Assembly (NCBI GenBank): GCA_035944555.1
Contig: DASZAY010000003.1
Location: 62,001 to 126,000, forward strand
DNA length: 64,000 nucleotides
Direction: 5' to 3'
Source of the DNA: CADCWK01 sp035944555
GTDB taxonomy: Bacteria; Chloroflexota; Chloroflexia; Thermomicrobiales; UBA6265
Positions 1-7,031 of this stretch are shown here, in pieces. The number at the start of each line of letters is the position of its first letter. The first letter of the stretch is position 1. The notes beneath the pieces were generated by a model. It was given only the letters and a program-made list of their open reading frames with translations, did not search any database and had not been told where the DNA came from. The translations under genes were made by a program, and so were the position numbers.

Positions 1-64
1 CGGGCCAGCCGGTGATGGCACGCCGGGGTGCGGATGAGAACAGTGCGGTGGCTGGCGATCGGCA

Positions 65-1177
65 TCATTCGCCGGCGACTGCGGGGATCAGGGTGCGTCG
101 GATCACCGGTTGCGGCCGCGACTGGGCGCCGGGGTTGTCGAACGCCGGGACGACGTCGGTCGCGGCGGCGATGACCAGGTCCAGCCCCGGCACGACGTAG
201 ATCACCGACTCGCCGTAGCCGAGCGCGAAGTACGACGGGTAGCCAGCTAGGTCGGCCCGCCACCAGGTATAGCCGTAGCCCGTGCCGAACCCGAAGTCGT
301 TCAATCCCGTGGAGTCCGACTGGAAGGCGGTCGCGTCGGCCACCCACCAGTCCGGGACCAGCTGCTGTCCGTCCCATTGGCCGTTGTTCAGCATCAGGTA
401 ACCGAACTTGACCATCTCGCGGACGGTAATGTGCAGTCCCCAGCCGCCGGCCGACTCACCCTGGTCGGACTCGCGCCAGTCATGGATATCCACACCCATG
501 TGGCTAAAGACCCGGTCCTGGGCGTAGTCGCGCAGCGTCATCCCCGAAGCAGCCTGGAGCATGCAGGAGAGGATGTGGGTGTTGCCGGAGTTGTAGGTGA
601 AGACCTCACCCGGCGCCGCCTGCATGGGCAGGGTCAGGGTCCGCGCGGCCCAGTCGGCGGCGTTGTCCAGGTTGGCGTAGTCGACCGTGCCGTCCCAGAG
701 CCAGCCACTCCGCATCGTCAGGAGGTTGCGGACGGTGATGTCGGCGACCACCGGGTCGGCCTCGGGCGGGATCCGGTCGGGCATCACCTCGCCGATCGTG
801 GAATCCTCCGAGAGCAGTCCCTCCCAGATCGCGACACCGATCGTCGTGCCGGTGATGCTCTTGGTCGAGGACCAGATGTCGATGGGCTTGTACGGGTCGA
901 ACCCGTCGGCGTAGTACTCGTAGACGATGTTGCCCCCGTAGGCCACGGCGAGCCCCGACAGCGACGGGGAATCGCTCTGGATCTGCGCGGTGACCTCATC
1001 GAAGATCGCGCTGTCCAGGCCGACCTCGACCGGGAGCGATTCACGCCAGCCGAACGTCGGCCAGTAGGGACGGGTCTGGGCACGAGCGACGGCCGGGGCG
1101 GCGATGCCACCCAGCGAGGAAACGGCAATCGTACCGGCGAGCGCGCCGAGCAGGCTACGGCGAGAGGTAGTGATCAA
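65..1177 (-). CDS. Tat-exported serine hydrolase, beta-lactamase (class C/PBP-like) family
   Basis: Serine hydrolase of the beta-lactamase/esterase fold. The S-x-x-K nucleophile motif appears as SSTK, followed by a YNSGN (Y-x-N) motif and a late HxG-like GYGESV region. The N-terminus has a twin-arginine-type signal (SRRSLLGALAG followed by a hydrophobic run and AxA cleavage), so the enzyme should act outside the membrane. I place the start at a TTG at 1177, which has GAGG 8 nt upstream. A longer TTG start at 1222 is possible but has a poorer ribosome site. The substrate cannot be told: the family spans 6-aminohexanoate hydrolases, esterases and D-Ala-D-Ala peptidases. It is transcribed alone, with a palindromic candidate operator about 210 bp upstream. 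Confidence 0.85.
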   Translation of the reverse strand: MITTSRRSLLGALAGTIAVSSLGGIAAPAVARAQTRPYWPTFGWRESLPVEVGLDSAIFDEVTAQIQSDSPSLSGLAVAYGGNIVYEYYADGFDPYKPIDIWSSTKSITGTTIGVAIWEGLLSEDSTIGEVMPDRIPPEADPVVADITVRNLLTMRSGWLWDGTVDYANLDNAADWAARTLTLPMQAAPGEVFTYNSGNTHILSCMLQAASGMTLRDYAQDRVFSHMGVDIHDWRESDQGESAGGWGLHITVREMVKFGYLMLNNGQWDGQQLVPDWWVADATAFQSDSTGLNDFGFGTGYGYTWWRADLAGYPSYFALGYGESVIYVVPGLDLVIAAATDVVPAFDNPGAQSRPQPVIRRTLIPAVAGE

Positions 1178-1387
1178 CGGGGATGCCTCGGGAATGCTGG
1201 GGTGTGCTGATGGACCGGACAAGCCGTCCCGGTCGGGATGGACGGACGCCGGGACGCACGGACCAATGGGACGGTCGGCGGGGCAGGGACTCGGCGGGTC
1301 CAGTGAAGATACGTCGAAGTCTACTCCACGGGATTCACCCGACCTGGCCAGCGTCGAGAGCGTGAGCCCTCCAAACGTCGCTATCTA

Positions 1388-1401
1388 AGTGTACGTACAC
1401 T
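1388..1401. promoter_or_regulatory. 14-bp perfect palindrome, candidate operator
   Basis: AGTGTACGTACACT reads the same on both strands and lies in the intergenic space upstream of the minus-strand serine hydrolase, in a locally AT-richer stretch. The core GTGTACGTACAC resembles operators of TetR-type dimers, but no regulator gene lies next to it. Function is inferred from symmetry and position only. Confidence 0.35.
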
Positions 1402-1444
1402 ACCACGATCCTGGATCATCTGGCACTCGAGGAAGCGAACCAGC

Positions 1445-2083
1445 TCAGCTAGATGCCTGGTCGGCCCGCACACCGGCGAGGGATTCGGCCAGCGATTCGG
1501 TCGTGACGGGCCCGACGATGACCTGGTGGACGACGCCGTCCGCAGCCAGGATCACGTTGGTCGGCAGGCCAGTCGCGCCATAGGCCCGTGTCACGCTGCC
1601 GTCGGTGTCGAGCAGCACCGGGTAGCGGATACCGGTCTCGTCGGCCAGCGCCCGGACACGGGGGGCGTCCTCGCGCAGATCAATCCCGAGGACCGTCACG
1701 CCGGCCGCGTGGGCGGCGTCGAGGACTGGCATCTCGTCCCGGCATGACACGCACCAGGTCGCGAAGAAGTTCAGGACGACGGCCCCGTTGGCCTCCGGGA
1801 CCGCAGCGTCCAGGGCGTGGGAAGTCCCGTCAAGGTCGTCGAGCCGGAAGTTGGGGGCGCGCTGACCCTGTGCCGTCCCGGTCGGGGCGGCGTCGGGCCA
1901 ACTGATCAACCCTGGCCCGGCCCCGCTCTCCCCCTCTCCGTCCCGCCTGACCAGTGCCCACGCCGCGGCCGGGATGGCCGCGGCGCCGAGCACGGCCGCG
2001 ACCATCCCTCGCCGGGAGATCCGGCGGGGGGCGGTTGCGGTCGGCACATGATCGGGACTGGTCGGGGGCGGGACGGACGACAT
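1445..2083 (-). CDS. TlpA/ResA-like membrane-anchored thioredoxin
   Basis: Thioredoxin-fold thiol-disulfide oxidoreductase of the AhpC/TSA-TlpA type. The active site reads FFATWCVSCRDEMP (CxxC = CVSC), with the family cis-Pro further on at GLPTNVI. An N-terminal Arg-Arg segment and one hydrophobic helix (about residues 21-41) anchor or export it. The open frame extends upstream to 2176, but the ATG at 2083 avoids overlap with the preceding gene and has AGGA 11 nt upstream, giving 212 residues. It follows the FecB-type binding protein by 20 bp on the same strand. In such clusters TlpA/ResA proteins often reduce haem or copper-site cysteines during cytochrome assembly; that role is inferred here. 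Confidence 0.87.
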   Translation of the reverse strand: MSSVPPPTSPDHVPTATAPRRISRRGMVAAVLGAAAIPAAAWALVRRDGEGESGAGPGLISWPDAAPTGTAQGQRAPNFRLDDLDGTSHALDAAVPEANGAVVLNFFATWCVSCRDEMPVLDAAHAAGVTVLGIDLREDAPRVRALADETGIRYPVLLDTDGSVTRAYGATGLPTNVILAADGVVHQVIVGPVTTESLAESLAGVRADQASS

Positions 2084-2103
2084 CGGTGGGCAGATCCTGT
2101 CTG

Positions 2104-3129
2104 TCAGGTCGTGGCGCTGGCCCTGAGGCTGGCCGCCGCCGTGGCGAAGAACGGATCGAGTTGGTCGACCAGCCACGGGACGCTGGCGACCGACGGGACG
2201 GTCAGGCCGACATTGACCGCCGGGGGCAGGGCCAGGTACCGCCCGGCCGCCGGCGCCGTCAGCGTCGTGAACAATGGCGACCTCTCCAGAGCCTCCCGAG
2301 TCCCGTCGCCGGGATAGCCCAGCAGCAGGATATTGGCCTCCAGCAGGGCGATCTCCTCCCAGCTCAGCGGGGTGAACCCGACCTGCTGGACGAACGCTCC
2401 GTCCGCCGGGGTCAGCGCGGGGACCATGCCGAAGGACTGGAACAACTGCGTGGTGACCTGCGTCGGCGAGGCCGAGACGGCGATCTCGCTCTCCGACCGG
2501 ACGCTGGCGACCGTGTAGGTCCGTCCGACCAGTTCCGGGTAGTCGGTCGCGACCTGGGCCTGCCGGGCGCGGGTCGCGACCAGCGCCGCTTCAGCCTCCG
2601 CCGAAAGTCCGAGCGCTTGCCCGATGAGCGCCGTCCGGTCGGCGATCTCGTCGGTCCCGCCCGGAGGCAGCCCGATCAGCGCCGGGGCGATCACGTTGAG
2701 TTGGTCGGCGACATCGGCGGCGGCGAACGAGGCGGTCGCGACGATCAGGTCGGGGGCGAGCCCGGCGATCTCCTCCAGCGGGATCTCGGTCCGGGTATCG
2801 AGCAGCGTCGTCATGTCCGGGTCCAGCCGCCCGGCGAGCCACGGTGAGATGCCGTCGTCGGTCGTGAGGTTGCGGGATGCGCCGATGGGTGTCACGCCCA
2901 GCGCCACGACGGTGTCGACGTCGCGAACCGAGAGTGCGACGATCCGCCGCGGCGCAGCGTCGATCGTGACCGGTCCGAGGCTGGTCTCGACCGTCACGGG
3001 GAAGGACACGGACGAGGATGCCAGGGTCCGGGCCGCGGCGGATCGGGCGATCGCCGACGCCGCGACGAGGCCAAGCCCGGCCGCGACGAGACGGCGCCGG
3101 TCCAGCCGGTACCAGTGGGACGGGTCCAT
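2104..3129 (-). CDS. FecB/BtuF-type ABC substrate-binding protein
   Basis: Class III periplasmic binding protein, the type that captures ferric siderophores, haem or cobalamin. The first lobe carries the family pattern: APRRIVALSVRDVDTVVALG, then a PDLIVA motif after an acidic loop (LDTRTEIPLEEIAGLAP). An Arg-rich N-terminus followed by a hydrophobic stretch (RRRLVAAGLGLVAAS) looks like a Tat signal. The start at 3129 has a strong GGAGGGAGG site 6 nt away. No permease or ATPase gene is adjacent, so the transporter partner must be elsewhere. It forms a two-gene unit with the thioredoxin downstream and is separated from the upstream genes by a terminator-like hairpin. Confidence 0.87.
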   Translation of the reverse strand: MDPSHWYRLDRRRLVAAGLGLVAASAIARSAAARTLASSSVSFPVTVETSLGPVTIDAAPRRIVALSVRDVDTVVALGVTPIGASRNLTTDDGISPWLAGRLDPDMTTLLDTRTEIPLEEIAGLAPDLIVATASFAAADVADQLNVIAPALIGLPPGGTDEIADRTALIGQALGLSAEAEAALVATRARQAQVATDYPELVGRTYTVASVRSESEIAVSASPTQVTTQLFQSFGMVPALTPADGAFVQQVGFTPLSWEEIALLEANILLLGYPGDGTREALERSPLFTTLTAPAAGRYLALPPAVNVGLTVPSVASVPWLVDQLDPFFATAAASLRASATT

Positions 3130-3165
3130 GCGGACCTCCCTCCGTTCATTGTCGATGAAAGGAGC

Positions 3166-3197
3166 GGAGGGGTCCGGGCAGGAACCCGGACCCCTCC
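3166..3197 (-). terminator. Hairpin terminator or attenuator ahead of the binding-protein gene
   Basis: A perfect 13-bp stem (GGAGGGGTCCGGG with its complement) and 6-nt loop lie just after the stop of the 3203-3724 gene. On the minus strand the stem is followed by a short TTTC run. It probably ends or attenuates the copper transcript before the binding-protein/thioredoxin unit. Confidence 0.6.
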
Positions 3198-3202
3198 TCC
3201 CG

Positions 3203-3724
3203 TCAGGCGGCCGGCGTCGCGGCGGCCGGGGTGCCGGCGACCGGGGTGCCGGACAGCGGCGGGAACATCAGCGGGGTGGGATCCTGGACGGAGCTGAACT
3301 CGCCATCGGCCGAGGTAAAGGTCTCGTCGATCTCGGTGTCCCCGAGCGTGCCGGTGATGTGGAACGAGTAATCGCCCGGGGTGGTCGGGAAGAAGATCGC
3401 GCGGTAGGAGCCGGGAGTATTCCAGACCGGGGAGATCTCGAGCGGCATCGACAGCTCGCCGAACGAAACGGTCGCGGTCAGGGTCTCCTCGGCGCCCTCG
3501 ACCGGCTCGGAGTTGACGCCGCCGGTCGGGTCCAGCGTGGAGATGCGGAGGTCCAGGCCGTTCTGCTCCCCGGCGTAGGCCGGTTCTTCCAGGAAGCCGA
3601 CGACGAAGGAGTATTCGTCGGCGACATCCCGTTGCTCATGGGCGGTCGCCTGGAGCAAGCCGTAGCCGCCGATCAGCAGCGCGAGGACGGTGGCGACGGT
3701 GATCATCGAGCGCATGCGCGTCAT
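3203..3724 (-). CDS. Exported YtkA-like beta-sandwich protein of unknown function
   Basis: A 173-residue protein with an N-terminal hydrophobic segment (about residues 8-25) ending near ATAHEQRD, so it is exported or membrane anchored. The body is beta-rich and resembles YtkA-like/Ig-like domains: an early EPAYAGEQNGLDLRIS strand pair, then SFGELSMPLEI and PGSYRAIFFPTTPGDYSFHI, the usual 'present as an added quantity' sandwich pattern. The C-terminus is a low-complexity Thr-Pro-Ala tail. It lies 55 bp downstream of the PCu(A)C gene in a Sco1-PCu(A)C cluster, which suggests a part in copper delivery or oxidase assembly. No metal site is obvious, so that role is context only. Confidence 0.7.
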   Translation of the reverse strand: MTRMRSMITVATVLALLIGGYGLLQATAHEQRDVADEYSFVVGFLEEPAYAGEQNGLDLRISTLDPTGGVNSEPVEGAEETLTATVSFGELSMPLEISPVWNTPGSYRAIFFPTTPGDYSFHITGTLGDTEIDETFTSADGEFSSVQDPTPLMFPPLSGTPVAGTPAAATPAA

Positions 3725-3779
3725 GGTGATGGGTCCTTTCGGATGAATTCGATCAGTCAGTCGTGCAGGTGGATCCGGC

Positions 3780-4421
3780 TCAGCCGCCGATCATCGGGGC
3801 CGGGCGGGTCCAGACATTCGAGATGGTGAGTGCCCCGGTGGTGACGGCAGTGGCCGCATCACCGGCAGCGGAAGGGTCGTCCCAGCGAACCGGGACGGTC
3901 AGCGTGACCTCGCCCGCGACGGCGAATCGCAGGGTGATGTCGTAGGTCGTGCCGGGCTGCAGGTCACGGGTCAGGTCGACCAGCATCACGTGGTCGCCCT
4001 CCGGCGTCAGTTCGAGGCTGGCGTCGGCCGCGACAGGCAGCCCGGCCCCGGCGAACGTCATCGACGCCACGTCGTCCGTGACCTGCATGGTGTGCGGTTC
4101 GACGACGCGGCAGACGTCGGTGACGCCGCCCAGCAGGGCGTCCGGCTCGGGGCCGGCGTTGGCGATGGTCAGATAGAGCCCGCCGACGCCGGTGCCCGCC
4201 GCCGGGTTTGTGCCGTGAGCGTGGTCATGTCCCGCGATCGGTGTGGCGCCCGGAGTCGCCCCGGGCGTTGCCGCCGGGGTGCCGGGTGTCGCGGCCGGGC
4301 CGTGGTCATGTCCCTCGTGAGCCAGTGCCCGCCATGAGGCGGCGCCGGTGACCAGGGCGACGAGTGTTCCGGAGCCCATGGTGATCAGCGATCGCCGGGT
4401 CCGAAGGGGTGGGTTGGGCAT
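3780..4421 (-). CDS. PCu(A)C-type periplasmic copper chaperone with rearranged first strand
   Basis: Copper(I) chaperone of the PCu(A)C (DUF461) family, which passes copper to Sco1 and the CuA site of cytochrome oxidase. The ligand pattern is visible as H110, M121, H144 and M146, that is H-x10-M-x22-H-x-M, one residue longer than the usual spacing. A Tat-like signal (RTRRSLITMG) and a His-rich linker (HEGHDHG, GHDHAHG) separated by Thr-Pro-Gly-Ala repeats precede the domain. The V/A-W-x-R strand that normally opens the domain is absent from the N-terminal side. Instead ISNVWTRPAPM occurs at the very C-terminus, suggesting circular permutation or a truncated second copy. The gene is 14 bp downstream of the Sco1 gene, consistent with one operon. 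Confidence 0.85.
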   Translation of the reverse strand: MPNPPLRTRRSLITMGSGTLVALVTGAASWRALAHEGHDHGPAATPGTPAATPGATPGATPIAGHDHAHGTNPAAGTGVGGLYLTIANAGPEPDALLGGVTDVCRVVEPHTMQVTDDVASMTFAGAGLPVAADASLELTPEGDHVMLVDLTRDLQPGTTYDITLRFAVAGEVTLTVPVRWDDPSAAGDAATAVTTGALTISNVWTRPAPMIGG

Positions 4422-4435
4422 CGGTCGCTCTGACC

Positions 4436-5068
4436 TCAGAACAGGTGTCGGACGTCTTCCGCGATGACCGCGGGGTCGGTCCCGTAGGCGTAGAGCAGGC
4501 GGTAGTTGCCGTCCGGATCGATCACGAAGGACCCGGCGGTGTGGTCGACGAGGTAGCCGAGCGACGAATCGCTCTCCTGCGCCTGGTAGTAAACGCCGTA
4601 GCCCTGGGCCGCGGCGGCGATCTGCTCGTCCGTCCCGGTCAGCCCGATGTAGCTCGCGTCGAAGAACGACAGGTACTCGGCAATCCGCTCCGGTGTGTCC
4701 CGGGCCGGGTCGACGGTGACGAACACGACCGCGACATCCTCTGCCCGGTCACCCAGCTCGGCACGGACGGCGCCGAAGTCGCTGAGCGTCAGCGGGCAGA
4801 CATCGGGGCAGTTGGTGAAGCCGAAGAACAGCAGCACCGCCTTGCCCTCGAGACGGTCCAGCGAGAAGGGCTGGCCCGTCTGGTCGGTCAGGTTCAGCGC
4901 CGGGGCCGGGTTGGGGGTGTCCAGCTCCGTGCCCTGGAAGGTGTAGTCATCCCCGCCGAAGGGACCGCAGGCGGCCAGGCCGATCATCGCGGCGAGCGCG
5001 ATGGCGAGCAGCCGCGATGTTCGGCCGGCGCGACTCGCGAGGCCGGGGCGGGCATTCTGGGAAATCAT
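4436..5068 (-). CDS. Sco1/SenC/PrrC copper-binding assembly lipoprotein
   Basis: Thioredoxin-fold copper metallochaperone for cytochrome c oxidase CuA maturation. The CxxxC copper motif is C87-P-D-V-C91 in FTNCPDVCPLTL, and the third ligand is H176 in YLVDHTAG. The N-terminus carries a lipoprotein signal with lipobox LAAC (C34), so it should be anchored on the outer face of the membrane. At 210 residues it has the family's usual length. It precedes the PCu(A)C gene on the same strand; together they form the classical CuA assembly pair. The oxidase itself is not in the window. Confidence 0.94.
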   Translation of the reverse strand: MISQNARPGLASRAGRTSRLLAIALAAMIGLAACGPFGGDDYTFQGTELDTPNPAPALNLTDQTGQPFSLDRLEGKAVLLFFGFTNCPDVCPLTLSDFGAVRAELGDRAEDVAVVFVTVDPARDTPERIAEYLSFFDASYIGLTGTDEQIAAAAQGYGVYYQAQESDSSLGYLVDHTAGSFVIDPDGNYRLLYAYGTDPAVIAEDVRHLF

Positions 5069-5149
5069 GGTTCACCGGGAGTGGCGGGCAGGACGCGGGC
5101 CGGAAAGGTTGCCGCATTCATGGCCTGCCCGAAGGGGACGGTGTCGCGA

Positions 5150-5671
5150 TCAGACGATGGCGAACCGACGTGGCGGTGGTGCCGGGACCTTCATCGTGCG
5201 GCCGGTCATGGCGAGCGGACCGGATAGTGAGAGGGTCGTGACGAGGACGGTGACGAGCAGGGCCAGCAGGCTGACGGGGAGGGCGGACAGGGTGCTGGCG
5301 ACCAGCACCATCGCGGAGGTGGTCACGGTCGGGAGTCCCGGTAAGCCGGCAGTGTTGGCGACCGCGGCTGCCTGGTCCGCCAGCCAGAGGGTGACCGTTC
5401 CGGGATGCAGATCGGGAAGGATGAGGTCCGTCGCGGTGTCGGCCAATGGCGGGCGGGTGTCGTCGAAGTGGAACCCGCTGGCGCCGGGCGCGCCCACTGC
5501 GTGAGCGACATGGGACCGGGAGGCGTTGCGTTCCCCGGGAACGTCGAACACCGAGTGCGGATGACCGACCATCGTACAGGTCACGGGCACGAGCAGCAGC
5601 CCGGCCAGGACCAGCCCGGTCAGGACGCTCCGCGTGATGCTCGCGATGGTGGTCAGCAGGCTCGCGCCCAT
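5150..5671 (-). CDS. Small two-helix membrane protein of unknown function
   Basis: I do not recognise a family. From the ATG at 5671 (GGGAG just upstream) it encodes 173 residues; the open frame reaches 5788, but the extra N-terminus is low in structure. There is one hydrophobic segment near the start (SVLTGLVLAGLLLVPVTC) and another near the end (SLLALLVTVLVTTLSLSG). They flank an extracytoplasmic stretch of about 90 residues with several histidines (GHPHSVF, SHVAHAV, FHFDD). It heads the minus-strand copper cluster, 81 bp before the Sco1 gene. A copper-related role is a guess from the histidines and position. Confidence 0.6.
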   Translation of the reverse strand: MGASLLTTIASITRSVLTGLVLAGLLLVPVTCTMVGHPHSVFDVPGERNASRSHVAHAVGAPGASGFHFDDTRPPLADTATDLILPDLHPGTVTLWLADQAAAVANTAGLPGLPTVTTSAMVLVASTLSALPVSLLALLVTVLVTTLSLSGPLAMTGRTMKVPAPPPRRFAIV

Positions 5672-6014
5672 CGTCTCCCGCTTCTCCGTCCGGCGCCCGG
5701 TCGCGTCGGTATGGGGAGCATAGCAGTCAGTCGCGCGCTCACTGCCGGACGGTGGGGCGTGGGTGCACGGGGCACTTTCCAGAGGCAACCTCCGGCCTGG
5801 TCATTGCCATGCCTTCTGGCCATCGCGTCCCCGGCAGATAGGGATTGTTACTCATTTCCGTCGACAGCTGAAAAAGGTCGAATGTCGACCGGTTCCCAGT
5901 CCGGACCGCGCTCGCTACATTCGGATCATCGACCGTCAACGGCCAGAGAAGAGACGCGATGTCCGCGCCTGGTCTCCTGACCCGATAGGTCTGACGGTCA
6001 CGGGAGAACCCGCC
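5672..6014. other. Divergent intergenic region between copper cluster and cupredoxin gene
   Basis: 343 bp between divergently transcribed genes, locally richer in A and T around 5845-5885. It contains a short inverted repeat GGTCGA-ATG-TCGACC (5876-5890) and a nearby GTCGAC. These could bind a regulator shared by both directions. I cannot assign -35/-10 boxes with confidence and see no convincing coding frame. Confidence 0.35.
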
Positions 6015-6932
6015 ATGGTCCACCACCGGATCCCGTCACTCGTCGCCGGGCTGGCGCTGCTGGCCGCGGTGTCCGCGCCAGTCGCAGCCCAGGACAGCCC
6101 CGGCACACCCGACGCCGGGAGTTCCGCCCTCGCCGGGCTGGGCTACCCGGAGATCGTGATCACCGCGACCGATGATGGTCTGGACGTCCCGGATACGATC
6201 GCGCCGGGGCTGACGCTGGTCACCTTCGAGAACGACGGCACCAGCCGGGCCGCCCTCGAGGTCTATGCCGTCGACGACCAGGCCGGGTACGACGAGCTTG
6301 CTACGGCGCTGGCCGAATTCGACCCGGAGGCGATGATGCCGCCGCCCCTGTTCTACGAGCTGAACATCAGCGGCGGGGCCGTCGCTCCGGCGGGGGAGTC
6401 CGCGGAGGTGGTCCTGGACTTCCAGCCGGGCACCAACGCCCTCAACTACGCCGCCTACCCCGAGGATGGCGCACCGGTCAATATCCCGGTCGCGGTGGAG
6501 GTCACCGGGGAGGCAGGCGACCAGGAGGCGCCAGAGGCCGACGTCGTCGCCACGATGTTCGAGATGGATTTCGGGATGCCGGACGAGATTCCGGCCGGAC
6601 CGCAGATCTGGGAGGTCGACAACACGGGTGAGCAGCCCCACTTCATCCTGCTGTCGCAGTACCCGGAGCCGTTCACCGAGGACGACGTCATGGCGCTGCT
6701 GATGTCGGCCGCTCCAGGTGGCCCACCCACCGGCACGCCGGCTCCGGGGGCGCTGGACTTCGAGCTGTTCGAGGACGTCTTCGAGACGCCGACGATGTCC
6801 GGCGGCAACCAGAACTGGTACGAGGTCGACCTGGAGCCGGGGTACTACGTCGCCCTCTGCTTCATCCCGGACCCGGAGACCGGGGCACCGCACGCGTTCA
6901 TGGGGATGTACGAAGTATTCACGGTCGTCTGA
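6015..6932 (+). CDS. Secreted cupredoxin-like (type 1 copper) protein
   Basis: A 305-residue exported protein with a signal peptide ending near VAAQDSPG. It appears to hold two beta-sandwich regions: the first around residues 35-160, the second around 180-305. The second has the type 1 copper ligand order His...Cys-x10-His-x4-Met: H209 (GEQPHFILL), C282 (VALCFIPD), H293 (GAPHAFMGM) and M298. The start ATG at 6015 has GGGAG upstream; earlier in-frame codons lack a signal peptide. It is transcribed away from the Sco1/PCu(A)C cluster, suggesting a periplasmic electron carrier or copper store. Loss of these ligands in the first half suggests only one metal site. Confidence 0.8.
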   Translation: MVHHRIPSLVAGLALLAAVSAPVAAQDSPGTPDAGSSALAGLGYPEIVITATDDGLDVPDTIAPGLTLVTFENDGTSRAALEVYAVDDQAGYDELATALAEFDPEAMMPPPLFYELNISGGAVAPAGESAEVVLDFQPGTNALNYAAYPEDGAPVNIPVAVEVTGEAGDQEAPEADVVATMFEMDFGMPDEIPAGPQIWEVDNTGEQPHFILLSQYPEPFTEDDVMALLMSAAPGGPPTGTPAPGALDFELFEDVFETPTMSGGNQNWYEVDLEPGYYVALCFIPDPETGAPHAFMGMYEVFTVV

Positions 6933-6965
6933 CCCGGGGGCCAGAACGTCGAGCCAGGTCCGACA

Positions 6966-7011
6966 ACAATGGAGAGGCCGGCGGGATGCATCCCGCCGGC
7001 CTCTCCATTGT
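6966..7011. terminator. 46-bp perfect palindrome, bidirectional terminator
   Basis: Both arms, 23 nt each, are exactly complementary around the centre 6988/6989 (core GGGATGCATCCC). It sits between convergent genes ending at 6932 and 7032, where one hairpin can stop transcription from both sides. The outermost bases ACAAT/ATTGT give each side a short T-containing tract. The length of perfect symmetry is unusual. Confidence 0.75.
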
Positions 7012-7031
7012 GGAAGTAGAGCATCTCACGA

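Noticed and set aside
1..64. Possible gene fragment at the left edge
   Set aside because: Only 64 bases beyond the serine hydrolase stop; no frame can be judged from so little sequence.
377..1210. 277-codon plus-strand frame opposite the serine hydrolase
   Set aside because: Arg/Val/Gly-rich antisense of a clear gene; no family motifs or ribosome site.
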